Shown here: in pieces, positions 8,332-17,620 of the stretch | Layout: each line of letters begins with the position of its first letter | Numbering within the stretch: the stretch's first letter is position 1 | Source of the DNA: Patescibacteria group bacterium | GTDB taxonomy: Bacteria; Patescibacteriota; Gracilibacteria; Peribacterales; Peribacteraceae | Assembly (NCBI GenBank): GCA_023263945.1 | Contig: JALQTW010000001.1 | Location: forward strand, 53,741 to 117,740 | Direction: 5' to 3' | DNA: 64,000 nucleotides | Notes under the pieces: model-generated | What the model saw: only the letters and a program-made list of their open reading frames with translations | Databases searched by the model: none | What the model was told of the DNA's origin: nothing | Program-made: the position numbers and the translations under genes

Positions 8332-9444
8332 TTATTTCATAGGATGCGCTTTGAAGAATGACCACAGCGCATCATTCGCAGAGAGAGCATCACTTTCCGG
8401 GCCCACGGTATTTTTCCATTCTCTGCACACAAGTCCATTGGGTTTCGTTTTGCAGGAAGGTGCTTCATTGTCACCACCGGGCCACTGGTGTCCCATTTCT
8501 TCAATCGTACAGAGTTCTGTTGTAGCGCTCGCGGAACAGTCATAAGAAATGCACTTCACACCGTTTTTGTTACTCACAACAGATGTCTGCTGAGAGCATC
8601 CGTTTCTTCGCGCCCAGGTTGCCACCGTACTCTCAACCGATGTGCACTGCCATGTGTCATTTTTTTCCGCCGGAATGCGGAGCGCCTTCAGATAATCATT
8701 GAAACACCCCCCACAGGTCCCCCCCTCCATTTTCGTACATGGATCTGCAAGTCCGTGGAGATGCAGAATAGGAACAGGACGTTCCATATCACAGTTCTGT
8801 CCGCCATCAAACTGACCTGCAACAGGACCAATAGCAGCAATGCGGTCGGAGAGATCGCACGCGAGCCGGTAGCTCATCATGCCACCATTGCTAATGCCTG
8901 TTGCATACACGCGTTTTTGATCCACATGAAAATCTTTGGAGAGTTGATCCAACATGGCACGGGTGAACCCCACATCATCCACCTTATTTTGTACAGCAAG
9001 ACCACAGCAAATTCCTCCATTCCATGTTCCGAATATTTTTCCGAGCAAACTTTTCCCCGTTCCCTGGGGATACACCGCAATAAAACCATTGGCATCGGCA
9101 GTTTCATCCCATTGCATGCTTCGAACAGCACTTTCTATATCTCCGCCTCCTCCATGGAATGCAATCACCACCGGCATTGGTGATGCCGTTGTATAGGAAG
9201 AGGGAACATGCACGCGGTATTGCCTGTCTTCTCCATCAAAAGAAATTTCTTGATCGTAGGTTCCTGCTTTCAAAGAAAAGGTTTGTGGTTTCGACGATGT
9301 CACCTCGCTTTGCAGGGAGGAAGAAGTAGAGGAAGAAGAGAGATTTCCCGGTTCTTGTTCCCCAAGCTTCACAGCATGTTTCACCACAATGAGAGCTGCT
9401 AAAAGAGCAAGAACTCCAAGAGCAATTTTTGAGCGTGTTCGCAT
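8332..9444 (-). CDS. Exported PHB-depolymerase/feruloyl-esterase-like hydrolase
   Basis: A 370-residue alpha/beta hydrolase of the LpqC/polyhydroxybutyrate depolymerase-like esterase group. It has a hydrophobic N-terminal anchor (IALGVLALLAALIVV), a Ser-rich linker (about 35-50), the oxyanion loop VIAFHGGGGD (about 93-102) and the nucleophile motif ATGISNGGM with S185. The His near MGHQWPGG completes a plausible triad, and multiple Cys suggest disulphides outside the cytoplasm. The substrate is unknown. The ATG at 9444 avoids a 43-residue extension that would overlap the divergent phosphomannomutase promoter. Confidence 0.83.
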   Translation of the reverse strand: MRTRSKIALGVLALLAALIVVKHAVKLGEQEPGNLSSSSTSSSLQSEVTSSKPQTFSLKAGTYDQEISFDGEDRQYRVHVPSSYTTASPMPVVIAFHGGGGDIESAVRSMQWDETADANGFIAVYPQGTGKSLLGKIFGTWNGGICCGLAVQNKVDDVGFTRAMLDQLSKDFHVDQKRVYATGISNGGMMSYRLACDLSDRIAAIGPVAGQFDGGQNCDMERPVPILHLHGLADPCTKMEGGTCGGCFNDYLKALRIPAEKNDTWQCTSVESTVATWARRNGCSQQTSVVSNKNGVKCISYDCSASATTELCTIEEMGHQWPGGDNEAPSCKTKPNGLVCREWKNTVGPESDALSANDALWSFFKAHPMK

Positions 9445-9513
9445 ACGGCACAGTATACTCCCCGGAAGTGAAGCTAGAAGCAAAAGTCCAAAACCGCTAT
9501 GGTAGAGGCCCTT

Positions 9514-10896
9514 ATGGCAGTAGATCGAACAATCTTCCGGGAATATGACATTCGCGGGAAAGCAGACACGCAACTCACGGAAGAGGCATGTGAACTTGTT
9601 GGAAAAGGATTTGGCTCAGTTCTTCGAGAACGCACCAGGAAAGATCATCCTGTTCTTGCGGTGGGACGAGATGCCCGCACTCACAGTCCCAAATTTGAGA
9701 AGGCACTTGTAAAGGGATTGATATCAACGGGGTGTCATATCCTTCTGATTGGTGAAACGCCAAGCCCTGTGAACTACTTCACACTCTGCAATGAGAAACT
9801 GGATGGCAGCGTACAAGTGACGGCAAGTCATAATCCGCCAAGTGACAATGGACTCAAGTTGCAATGTGCACACGCAGAAGCATTTTCCGGTGAGGAACTT
9901 CAAATGCTCTACGAGAAAATTATGAAACAGGATTTCGTGAGCGGAGAAGGCCGGGATGAGACCCACGATGCCCTCACTCCCTACACACAAGCACTCACAA
10001 AACTTTTTCAGGGGGCAGGAAGTGGATTCAAAGTAGTGGTTGATGGAGGAAATGGCATTGCCGGACCGACGAATACGGATGTTTTCACAAAGATCGGGGC
10101 TGGTGTTGTGGGACTGTACCTGGAGCCAGATGGTACGTTCCCCAATCACCCTGCCGACCCAAGCAAACATGCAACCCTCGCTGAGTTGCAGGCTCTTGTG
10201 AAGAAGGAAAAAGCGGATATCGGATTCGCATTCGATGGAGACGGAGACCGCATGGGGCTTGTAGATGAAACAGGACGCATCATCACGGCAGATCAAACAC
10301 TTCTCCTTCTCAGTGAAGATCATCTGTTTCGTCACCCACGCGCACCGATTGTCTTCACGGTCAGTAACTCATCGCTCCTTGAAACGGAGATCAAAAAATG
10401 GGGGGGCGAACCCATCATGTGCAAAGTAGGGCACTCGTTTGTAGAACACGCCATGCGTGAAGAAGGCGCACTGCTTGGAGGCGAACAGTCGGGACATTTC
10501 TTCTGTGGCGAAGACTATTTCTCGTTTGATGACGCACTGGTTGCTGCTCTCCGGATTCTCACGATTCTGAAAAAGAGGAAACAGCCTCTCTCTGTTCTTA
10601 TTGACTCCTACCCACAGGTCTTTCAGGCACATGAACGTCGCCCACATTGTCCGGATGACAAGAAGACTGCTGTTGTGCGGTCGATTATCGATCATTTCTC
10701 GAAGACACATTCCGTCAACACACTGGATGGTGCACGGATCGACTTTGGAGATGGAGCGTGGGCAGGCATCCGTCAAAGCAATACGAGTCCGTGCCTTTCT
10801 ATCTGCATAGAGGCACGATCCCAGCAGAAATTACAGGCTGTTGAGAGGGAAGTTCTGGAGCATCTTGGAACGTATAAAGAGGTAGACCTAGCGTAG
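9514..10896 (+). CDS. manB: Phosphomannomutase/phosphoglucomutase
   Basis: An alpha-D-phosphohexomutase that interconverts hexose 6- and 1-phosphates, here probably feeding sugar nucleotide synthesis with GalU. The phosphoserine is S105 in TASHNPPSDNG, the Mg2+ loop is DGDGDR at 241-246, the sugar-binding motif GEQSGH lies near 320, and a C-terminal domain with RQSNTSPCLSI binds phosphate. The length of about 460 residues matches AlgC/ManB. The ATG at 9514 begins MAVDRTIFREYDIRG; an ATG 15 nt earlier is also possible and contains the AGAGG ribosome-binding-like sequence. Confidence 0.92.
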   Translation: MAVDRTIFREYDIRGKADTQLTEEACELVGKGFGSVLRERTRKDHPVLAVGRDARTHSPKFEKALVKGLISTGCHILLIGETPSPVNYFTLCNEKLDGSVQVTASHNPPSDNGLKLQCAHAEAFSGEELQMLYEKIMKQDFVSGEGRDETHDALTPYTQALTKLFQGAGSGFKVVVDGGNGIAGPTNTDVFTKIGAGVVGLYLEPDGTFPNHPADPSKHATLAELQALVKKEKADIGFAFDGDGDRMGLVDETGRIITADQTLLLLSEDHLFRHPRAPIVFTVSNSSLLETEIKKWGGEPIMCKVGHSFVEHAMREEGALLGGEQSGHFFCGEDYFSFDDALVAALRILTILKKRKQPLSVLIDSYPQVFQAHERRPHCPDDKKTAVVRSIIDHFSKTHSVNTLDGARIDFGDGAWAGIRQSNTSPCLSICIEARSQQKLQAVEREVLEHLGTYKEVDLA

Positions 10897-10902
10897 AATT
10901 TT

Positions 10903-10986
10903 GAATTGAGAATAAAGAATTGAGAAAGGGCCTTTTGTATCCCCTCCATTTCTTCTACATTCTATATTCCACATTCTCAATTCTCT
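10903..10986. repeat. Heptad-repeat hairpin element 2 (unit GAATTGA/GAATNNN)
   Basis: The left arm reads GAATTGA, GAATAAA, GAATTGA, GAAAGGG. The right arm, on the opposite strand, reads GAATTGA, GAATGTG, GAATATA, GAATGTA. The element fills the gap before recJ and ends 9 nt before its ATG. Confidence 0.8.
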
Positions 10987-10995
10987 CCTCTCTGC

Positions 10996-12636
10996 ATGGA
11001 GCAAGCTCCTCTTTCCTTCACAGGCCGTCGCTGGAATATTCATTCCCGCAGTGCGTCCCATGATTTTTCAGATCTCCTTGCAAAGGAGAGAATGATTCAC
11101 AGAGGAACGCTGAGTGAACAAATGCGCTTATCCAACGCCATGCTCTTTGCAGAAATGGGGCGAGCGGTAGGCAGAATCCAGGAGGCAGTCTCCCGGAAGG
11201 AAAGAGTTGGTATTTTTGGTGATTACGATGCAGATGGCATCACAGGAGCCGTACAACTAACCCGAGCATTCAGGCGACGAGGGATAGATCCACTCGTGTA
11301 CCTTCCTCACCGTGAACGCGAAGGATATGGACTCAAACAAGAAAGTATTGATTCCATTGCACGGCACAACATCACTCTTCTCATCACCGTAGATACCGGT
11401 ATCAACGCGCATGAGGAAATTGAGTATGCATCTTCAAAAGGGATGAATGTCATCGTGACAGATCACCACGTTGTAACACACGGGCGACCACCTGCGTATG
11501 CTGTTCTCCACCCGTTGGTTCCTTCTGCCTTTCCCAATGAACATCTCACCGGTTCCGGCGTGGCACTCATGCTTGTACGCGCACTGGAACAAGCTGAGGG
11601 AAATGATGTCTGGGAAGGTATTGAGGAGGATCTTGTTCTTGCTGCAATCGGTACCGTTGCAGATATGGGTGCGCTCAAAAGCGAAAATAGAACACTTGTG
11701 ATGTATGGGTTGGACTGTGCACGAAGACTGCCTTCTTCTAGTGCCCTGAAAGTATTGATGGATCAGGCACGCATTGATGCACCACTCATGACCAGTACGG
11801 ATATCGGATTCCGTCTTGCTCCGCGTATTAATGCAAGCGGCCGTATGGCAGATCCCCGTATTGCGTTTGATGCACTTCTGGGCGACCGCGATGCACTCAG
11901 ACAACTGGAAGAATTGAATAATCAACGGAAAATACTCACGCAAAAGTTGTATCAAAATCTGAGAGCGCAGGTACATGAGGATCTCTTCCTCTGTTTTGCG
12001 TCACAGGAATTCCCGGCCGGGATTGTAGGACTTCTTTCTGGAAAATTAACGGAAGAGTTTGGACGACCATCAATGGTTGCCTCTGTTCGAAATGGCATGG
12101 CAACTGCTTCGCTCCGGAGTGTTTCCGGCATTTCCGTGATTGAACTTCTTCAAGAGAAGCGCATTCTGCCTCATTTACTTCGCTTCGGAGGTCACAGCCA
12201 GGCTGCCGGATGTACCATGAAAGATGCATCGTTCCCACTTGTTGCAAAGCTCTTGAATGACATATTGAGAGGGCGCGGCCTCTCGCGGGAAGATCTGGCT
12301 CCCACGTTGCACCTGGAAGGATCTCTCTCAAGAGAATTTCTCACGATGGATTTTGCAAAGGCACTATTCTCTCTTTCCCCGTTTGGGGAAGGAAATCCAG
12401 AGCCACTCTTTCTGATTCCGAATGCAGAACTTTCCATGATGCGCTGCGTGGGAAACGAAGATTCACATCTCTCCTGTCTCATTTTTGGAAAGAAAGGCAT
12501 TGGCTTTGGTATGGGTTCCATGTTGCAACAGTTAGGAACAAAAATTGACCTTGCCTGTCATTTGTCACACCAAACCTGGAACGGGAGAGAAGAGATTCAG
12601 CTGGTTATAAAGGACATAAGAAAATCCCAAATGTAG
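10996..12636 (+). CDS. recJ: Single-stranded-DNA-specific exonuclease RecJ
   Basis: A 546-residue 5'-3' ssDNA exonuclease of recombination and mismatch repair. The DHH core shows motif I FGDYDADGITG (about 74-84), ITVDTG (130-135) and DHH at 156-158, then the long helix, the DHHA1 motif LRFGGHSQAAG near residue 400, and a C-terminal OB-fold-like region. The length is close to the RecJ core of other bacteria. Its ATG follows directly on heptad element 2, so any promoter must lie within or before that element. Confidence 0.95.
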   Translation: MEQAPLSFTGRRWNIHSRSASHDFSDLLAKERMIHRGTLSEQMRLSNAMLFAEMGRAVGRIQEAVSRKERVGIFGDYDADGITGAVQLTRAFRRRGIDPLVYLPHREREGYGLKQESIDSIARHNITLLITVDTGINAHEEIEYASSKGMNVIVTDHHVVTHGRPPAYAVLHPLVPSAFPNEHLTGSGVALMLVRALEQAEGNDVWEGIEEDLVLAAIGTVADMGALKSENRTLVMYGLDCARRLPSSSALKVLMDQARIDAPLMTSTDIGFRLAPRINASGRMADPRIAFDALLGDRDALRQLEELNNQRKILTQKLYQNLRAQVHEDLFLCFASQEFPAGIVGLLSGKLTEEFGRPSMVASVRNGMATASLRSVSGISVIELLQEKRILPHLLRFGGHSQAAGCTMKDASFPLVAKLLNDILRGRGLSREDLAPTLHLEGSLSREFLTMDFAKALFSLSPFGEGNPEPLFLIPNAELSMMRCVGNEDSHLSCLIFGKKGIGFGMGSMLQQLGTKIDLACHLSHQTWNGREEIQLVIKDIRKSQM

Positions 12637-12646
12637 AATCCGAGGA

Positions 12647-12686
12647 GTTGTTGGTTATTAGTTTTTAGCGTCTTTCAATAACTTAT
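12647..12686. repeat. Heptad-repeat element 3 (unit GTTNTTN)
   Basis: Units GTTGTTG, GTTATTA and GTTTTTA, followed by the short inverted match AATAACTTAT. It lies between the recJ stop and the convergent XRE gene, touching the latter's stop codon. Its unit is nearly that of element 1. Confidence 0.65.
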
Positions 12687-12907
12687 ACCGGTACCAACGT
12701 TCCTTCTACCTGAAACACCTCCGTAATAGGAGACTGAAGTGCCATGGCGATTTTGTATGCAAGCAGAACAGAAGGATTTGTTGCTCCGCGCTCAATGGAC
12801 ATGATGGTCTGGCGGCTCACTCCTGTGCGAAGTGCAAGTTCTTCCTGCGTCATTCCTTTTTCGAACCGCAGACGGCGGATCATATTTTGTAGTGATGCGG
12901 ACGGCAT
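12683..12907 (-). CDS. XRE-family helix-turn-helix regulator
   Basis: A 74-residue protein consisting almost only of a Cro/C1-type HTH: RLRFEKGMTQEELALRTG, VSRQTIMSIERG, then ATNPSVLLAYKIAMAL. It matches the compact YgzD/Xre-like repressors. The ATG at 12907 starts MPSASLQNMIRRLRFEKG; the longer frame is unlikely. It is divergent from hsp20 across about 300 bp holding a REP-like palindrome and inverted repeats, so it may control itself or hsp20. That regulatory link is only inferred from position. Confidence 0.85.
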   Translation of the reverse strand: MPSASLQNMIRRLRFEKGMTQEELALRTGVSRQTIMSIERGATNPSVLLAYKIAMALQSPITEVFQVEGTLVPV

Positions 12908-13203
12908 GTTGTGAGGGATGGGGGATGGAGGGATTGTACTGATGGATTGTGAGAGAGCAAGAGATAAAATCTGAACGAGAAATTCCAATAGAAAAGAACC
13001 GAAGACTCAGACAATAAAAAAGGAAGAAATGAAAAATTTTTCTATTGGTCCTTCTTTGGTTCTTGCCTGTCCGTCCGAAGTTCGAAGAACGAAGGCGGGG
13101 TTCTTCTCTATTTTTTCTTTTAAATGGTATCCTCCAATAATACTCATTTCTCACCACATCCCTTTTTTGCCTCCTACAAGCGCTTCTTGATACCATTTCC
13201 TAA
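12908..13203. other. Divergent xre/hsp20 intergenic region
   Basis: No gene is seen here. The region holds a REP-like palindrome (13065-13100) and a perfect 10-bp inverted repeat (AAATGGTATC at 13122-13131, GATACCATTT at 13189-13198) ending 5 nt before the hsp20 ATG. Near 12986 and 13042 is a second pair of inverted matches (CCAATAGAAAA and TTTTCTATTGG). Confidence 0.6.
13065..13100. repeat. REP-like palindrome
   Basis: GCCTGTCCGTCCGAAG, then TTCGAAGAA, then CGAAGGCGGGG. Its ends resemble those of the palindrome inside the GT4 gene (GCCTGCCCACCGAAG ... GGCGAAGGCGAG at 31422-31452), so the two look like members of one interspersed family. Confidence 0.6.
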
Positions 13204-13650
13204 ATGGCACGTCCCTCATTCCATGGCATTTTTTCTTCCATGAACGCACAGGATGCGTCCTCGGAAAATCCTGTCGATGCTGCATGGCCTTCACCTGCAC
13301 AGGCTGCACAAAAAGCGTCCTCGCAACGCGGTCAGGTTGCAGTGGATATTTTCGAGTTTGATAACTACTACATTGTGAAAGCTCCCATTGCCGGGGTAAA
13401 ACTTTCGGATATTGATATTGAAATTACCGATAACGTTCTGACTATTCGCGGAGAACGAAAGCAGAGCGATGATATTCCGCAAAATCAGTACTACTTGCAG
13501 GAGTGTTACTGGGGAGAATTTAACCGATCAATAACATTACCCTTCAACATTGACCCGAAAAAAGTGAAAGCAACATTCAATAAAGAATGTATCCTCAAGA
13601 TTTTGATCCCCAAGGAGGAGAAGGTGAAGATTGTGAGGATAAGCGAATAA
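13204..13650 (+). CDS. hsp20: Hsp20/alpha-crystallin small heat shock protein
   Basis: A 148-residue ATP-independent holdase. The alpha-crystallin domain covers about residues 45-140: VDIFEFDNYYIVKAPIAGV, DIDIEITDNVLTIRGERK, then a typical FNRSITLPFNID and KATFNKECILKILIPK. The tail is short. The N-terminus before residue 40 is variable. The ATG at 13204 is used; a second ATG at 13240 is possible, and neither has a clear Shine-Dalgarno sequence. The inverted repeat just upstream may regulate it as DNA operator or RNA hairpin. Confidence 0.9.
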   Translation: MARPSFHGIFSSMNAQDASSENPVDAAWPSPAQAAQKASSQRGQVAVDIFEFDNYYIVKAPIAGVKLSDIDIEITDNVLTIRGERKQSDDIPQNQYYLQECYWGEFNRSITLPFNIDPKKVKATFNKECILKILIPKEEKVKIVRISE

Positions 13651-13665
13651 TTATTCTCGTTTTTC

Positions 13666-14880
13666 TCATACTGCCATCATTCCAAGTGAACGTAATTTTT
13701 TTGCTTTCCATGCAAAAATCCCGGCTAGGATCATTGCTGCGGTTCCTCCTGTCAGAACCGATACTGGTGCAGAGGTGAGTGCCGCAAGCATTCCCGACTC
13801 AAAATCGCCAAGTTCATTGGAGGAATAAATAAAAATAGTATTCACGCCGTACACACGTCCGCGAAGATGGGGCGGAACGAAAACCTGCAGAATTGTACCT
13901 CTCACTGTTACACTAATAGCATCTGCGGCACCCACTACAAAGAGCGCGGCAATAGAAAGCAGTACATTTTCAGAAAGACCAAAAAGAACCGTCATAAAAC
14001 CGTAGACTCCAACCGCAAGAAGCAGAGTTTTACCTGCCCTTTTTAGTGGCGGTCTATGTGCCAGAAAAAAAGACATGAACCCAGAACCAAGAGATGGCGC
14101 AGCGGTTAAAAGTCCCAGGCCAATGGGACCAACATGAAGAATATCCCTTGCAAAAATGGGCATTAATCCGGTTATGCCACCCAAGAGCGCAGCGCATAAA
14201 TCCAGGAGTGTTGCGGAAAGTACAAGAGGATTTCGCTTCATAAAATGAATTCCTTTAAAAAGTTCTTGCATAGTCAGTGGGCCGCCCTCTTGAAGGGGTG
14301 ATGAAGGAATCAACTGCGCACATAAGAGTCCTATTGCATAAAACAATGCAGCGATAAAAAACGCTGATGGCGCTCCACTGAAAGCAATGGTATTTCCGGC
14401 AAGGATAGGCCCAAGAACCGAAGACACTCTTCGGCCGAAGCTAGACCAGTTTGATGCATTTTCAGCATGATGCTGCTGCACGACGTCACGCATAAGCACA
14501 GGTCTGGAGATAGAAACAATCGTATTCGCAATACCAATAATAGTGAGTGCGACGAAAAAGAAGGGAACAGGTGCATGGATATATGCAAGAAATGCCATGA
14601 GTAATACTGATGACGCAAGCATGGTGATACCGCCCATAAGAAGCGTCTTTCGAGAGTGAAAATCGACAAAAAATCCTACGGGAAGTGCCAGAAGAAAGAC
14701 GGGGACAAAAACAGTAAGGCCAACAAGGCCCAATACTGCGGCCGATCCTGTCCGTTCGTAGAGGAGCCATCCTATGGTTGTTGTTTGAATTTGAGCAGCA
14801 AAAATAGTGAAGATATGACATCCAAACGCAGCTTGAAACCCGGATGAACGGAATGCCGCATAGGGATCATGCACTCTCAT
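13666..14880 (-). CDS. MFS transporter, EntS/DHA3-like
   Basis: A 404-residue major facilitator with about 12 hydrophobic segments. The N-terminal signature (SSGFQAAFGCHIFTIFAAQIQ, then GWLLYERTGSAAVLGLVGL) and the loop DFHSRKTLLMGG between helices 2 and 3 match the MFS_3/EntS group of efflux proteins. The substrate cannot be told from sequence. The ATG at 14880 is preferred, but an ATG at 14898 is also possible. The gene is convergent with hsp20 and divergent from galU. Confidence 0.85.
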   Translation of the reverse strand: MRVHDPYAAFRSSGFQAAFGCHIFTIFAAQIQTTTIGWLLYERTGSAAVLGLVGLTVFVPVFLLALPVGFFVDFHSRKTLLMGGITMLASSVLLMAFLAYIHAPVPFFFVALTIIGIANTIVSISRPVLMRDVVQQHHAENASNWSSFGRRVSSVLGPILAGNTIAFSGAPSAFFIAALFYAIGLLCAQLIPSSPLQEGGPLTMQELFKGIHFMKRNPLVLSATLLDLCAALLGGITGLMPIFARDILHVGPIGLGLLTAAPSLGSGFMSFFLAHRPPLKRAGKTLLLAVGVYGFMTVLFGLSENVLLSIAALFVVGAADAISVTVRGTILQVFVPPHLRGRVYGVNTIFIYSSNELGDFESGMLAALTSAPVSVLTGGTAAMILAGIFAWKAKKLRSLGMMAV

Positions 14881-14979
14881 AGGAGGATCATATAGCATCC
14901 TCTGTGATGCCCCTCTTCATCCGTCACGAAAAGCCAAAAACTCATAACCAAGAACCTTTTTATGCTATCCTACCCTCCC

Positions 14980-15798
14980 ATGTCTCTCACCCAAGCAATC
15001 CTTCCTGTGGCCGGCTTTGGGACACGCTTTCTGCCGTGGACAAAGGTCGTGCCAAAAGAACTTCTGCCGATCGGAAACCAACCGATCATTGCGCTTCTTG
15101 TAGATGAATGTTTAAGTGTAGGGATTCGGGACATTTGCTTTGTCATTAGTAAGGGAAAAGAGGCCATTCCGGACTTTTTTAAGACCGATGCAGTCTTGGA
15201 AGCGGAACTGGAGAAGCGCGGAAAGTCACATCTCCTGGAAGAATTGAGCCGGTACCACGAAGTAAATTTCACAACGGTCTATCAAAAAAACATGCGTGGC
15301 GATGGCGATGCGATTGCGCAAGCTCGTGACTTTGTGACGAGTGACACAATGGCGATTCTGTTTGGGGACGATCTCATCCACGGAAAAGAAAATGGTTTGC
15401 AGCAACTGGTGAAAGCATACGGAGCCCTAGAGAAAGACAAAAATCCTGCTCTCCTCTGCCTACAGGATGTTCCAAAGGAACTTGTGAGGAAGTACGGCAT
15501 TGTGGATATTGAGAAGAGTGATGAGCGACTGAAAAAAGTGAAAGGACTCGTTGAAAAACCGAAACCAGAAGATGCACCTTCTACATTTGGGATTGTAGGG
15601 AAGTACATCATTTCAAAAATCGTGATTGATCAGCTTCAAAAAATGGATGAAGGATCGCACGGGGGGGAGGTGAGACTCATCGATGCGCTGATCCAACTCA
15701 TGAAGGAAATCGATATCTACGGGTATGTATTCGAAGGAGAACGATTCGATACAGGAACCCCAGAAGGGTATAAGGAAGCTGTCAAAGCTCTTGGTTGA
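14980..15798 (+). CDS. galU: UTP-glucose-1-phosphate uridylyltransferase
   Basis: Makes UDP-glucose from UTP and glucose-1-phosphate. The 272-residue product has the nucleotidyltransferase signature AILPVAGFGTRFLPWTKVVPKELLP (split over residues 5-29), FGDDLIHG for the metal-binding Asp, and LVEKPKPEDAPSTFGIVGKY typical of GalU. The ATG at 14980 follows the family start (MSLTQAILPVAG). With GlgP and the phosphohexomutase in this window it links glycogen breakdown to sugar nucleotides. The -35 box of the next gene's promoter overlaps its stop codon. Confidence 0.94.
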   Translation: MSLTQAILPVAGFGTRFLPWTKVVPKELLPIGNQPIIALLVDECLSVGIRDICFVISKGKEAIPDFFKTDAVLEAELEKRGKSHLLEELSRYHEVNFTTVYQKNMRGDGDAIAQARDFVTSDTMAILFGDDLIHGKENGLQQLVKAYGALEKDKNPALLCLQDVPKELVRKYGIVDIEKSDERLKKVKGLVEKPKPEDAPSTFGIVGKYIISKIVIDQLQKMDEGSHGGEVRLIDALIQLMKEIDIYGYVFEGERFDTGTPEGYKEAVKALG

Positions 15799-15822
15799 CA
15801 TATTTTTAAAAAGGGATAATTT
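15795..15822 (+). promoter_or_regulatory. Sigma-70 promoter of the CA-like gene
   Basis: TTGACA at 15795-15800, 16-bp spacer, TAATTT at 15817-15822 (or an overlapping GATAAT at 15815-15820 with a shorter spacer). It starts inside the galU stop codon and ends 11 nt before the ATG of the downstream gene, so the leader would be very short. Confidence 0.55.
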
Positions 15823-15833
15823 ATTCAACTTCT

Positions 15834-16715
15834 ATGTCATCTCGCTATGCCCCTTCTTCGAACGGCGCTGAACGCAATGGGCAGGCAGGTATTGAGGACC
15901 TTCGTGAAAAATACTGGCAACAGGAACAGTCCGCATACGACCGCCTCATGTCTCTTGCCGAGAAACCTCATCACCTTACATCCGTCTTTTCCAAAGAGCT
16001 TTTGGAAGCAGCCTTTTCTCCGGAAACTGAGCCTGTGCTGGTCTGTATGGATGAACGTATTCGTCTGCCACAAGATAGTCGTCCCATTGGCATTGCCGGA
16101 GGAGGAATTTTTCTCAAGGAAGGACTTATGACCAATCTTGTGCATGCGCTCCAGAGAAATGGCGTGCGACATATTACATCTCACGATGAATGTGGGGCAT
16201 GTTCACTCTATTGTGATTTTTTGAGGCAAGAGCGCGGAAGAATAAGCGATCCCGATCATGAAGGAACTCTGTTTGCAGAGGAACTTGCGGGAGAAGTTTC
16301 GGGGCGCGCAGAGCGTATTCATCGTTCTTCCATGAGTGGACACCCCAATTTTCACCATGCACGATGCATGACGATTGATAACACCGGTTTCTTTAACCCT
16401 TCCGTCCTAGGAAAAGAATATCCTTCGAGCCTCTTTCTCTCTGCACCGTATTATCCAACCGCAAAACGTCTCGCGCTAGAAGCGCAAATAGGCGTGAATG
16501 TTATTGCGATGGGAGAACACGGCATGGGATGGGAGCGCTTTACGGATGATCAACCTATGGCTATAGCCATCGTAAACGATCCTTTTAGGCCCTCATATAA
16601 CACACAAGTCCTTAATCACATCCTGCATAACCTGAGCCAGACCCGGCGTGCACTTCAGTTTATCAATATTCATCCTTCCCGAAGAATGGTCGCTCCTCTT
16701 GGCCGGATTCTCTAA
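15834..16715 (+). CDS. Beta-carbonic-anhydrase-like protein, cytoplasmic paralogue
   Basis: A 293-residue protein with the zinc-site layout of beta-carbonic anhydrases: Cys-x-Asp-x-Arg in VCMDERI (C71, D73, R75) and His-x-x-Cys in SHDECGAC (H117, C120). It also has GIAGGGIF between them and a C-terminal AMGEHGMGWERF (about 225-236) not found in classical enzymes. No signal peptide is seen. It shares its whole plan with the protein at 23583-24560. Carbonic anhydrase activity is inferred from the metal ligands only; the long extra C-terminal half could mean another activity. Its last 4 nt overlap the end of convergent atpG. Confidence 0.7.
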   Translation: MSSRYAPSSNGAERNGQAGIEDLREKYWQQEQSAYDRLMSLAEKPHHLTSVFSKELLEAAFSPETEPVLVCMDERIRLPQDSRPIGIAGGGIFLKEGLMTNLVHALQRNGVRHITSHDECGACSLYCDFLRQERGRISDPDHEGTLFAEELAGEVSGRAERIHRSSMSGHPNFHHARCMTIDNTGFFNPSVLGKEYPSSLFLSAPYYPTAKRLALEAQIGVNVIAMGEHGMGWERFTDDQPMAIAIVNDPFRPSYNTQVLNHILHNLSQTRRALQFINIHPSRRMVAPLGRIL

Positions 16716-17611
16716 GCACTCATTGCTGCTACCGCCCCTGAGAGTTCTGCAAGTTCCGATGTAATGATAGCCTGGCGTGTTTGGTTATAGGTGAGTGTAA
16801 GGTCGTCCAGGAATGACTGTGCGTTGTCTGAAGCATTACGCATGGCCACCATGCGTGCGGAATGCTCTGAGGCCGCAGATTCCAGCACAGCCTGATACAG
16901 TTGAATTTCTGTGAGTTGCGGAAGAATGACATCCAGCACCGCACTGGGGGACGGCTCAAAGACATATTCTGCGGATGCCTCTTGAGGAATAGCGTCTCCT
17001 TCCGTTGCCAAACGCCGAAGTTCCGTCTGTGTAAGAGGAAGAAGAACCTTGGCAGTGGGTTCCTGTGCCAAGGCAGAGAGGAAGAGGGCATGGATAACAA
17101 CCACGTGGTCATACGTTCCTTTTGCAAATTCATCAATGGCGAACCGTGCAATAGGAAGAACATCGCGGAAAGAAGGATGATTTGAAAGTGCCGGGAATGA
17201 TGCAACAACATTTCTGCGCGAACGAAGAAGAAATTGCTGACCCTTCTTCCCTACAGCAACAAAGTGAATGTCTTGAAATGAGGAAAGTTCTTTCACAGAT
17301 GCCTCATACTGTTGCACTTTGCGAAACAAATGCGCATTCAAGCTTCCACAGAGTCCTCTGTCTGAGGTGAAAAGGACAACGAGGATACGCCCGGCAGGAC
17401 GCTCAGAAACAAAAGGATGCACGGCATGTGCTCCACTTCCAATCTTTTCCAAAATCTGCCATGCGAGCGTTGCGTATCCACGCAGTGTCTGCACATGCTG
17501 CACAGCACGACGCATTTTGGAAGCAGCCACAAGCTCCATTGCTTTGGTGACTTGCTTTGTCGATTTAATCGACTTCATTTTGCGCCGAAGGTCACGAAGG
17601 TTATTGGCCAT
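16712..17611 (-). CDS. atpG: ATP synthase F1 gamma subunit
   Basis: The 299-residue rotor shaft of F1. The N-terminal helix LRDLRRKMKSIKSTKQVTKAMELVAASKMRRA and the C-terminal helix with MRNASDNAQSFLDDLTLTYNQTRQAIIT are diagnostic. It is the last gene of the atp operon, 9 nt after atpA. Its stop codon overlaps by 4 nt that of the convergent carbonic-anhydrase-like gene, leaving no room for a terminator between them. Confidence 0.97.
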   Translation of the reverse strand: MANNLRDLRRKMKSIKSTKQVTKAMELVAASKMRRAVQHVQTLRGYATLAWQILEKIGSGAHAVHPFVSERPAGRILVVLFTSDRGLCGSLNAHLFRKVQQYEASVKELSSFQDIHFVAVGKKGQQFLLRSRRNVVASFPALSNHPSFRDVLPIARFAIDEFAKGTYDHVVVIHALFLSALAQEPTAKVLLPLTQTELRRLATEGDAIPQEASAEYVFEPSPSAVLDVILPQLTEIQLYQAVLESAASEHSARMVAMRNASDNAQSFLDDLTLTYNQTRQAIITSELAELSGAVAAMSA

Positions 17612-17620
17612 GATGGTGCG

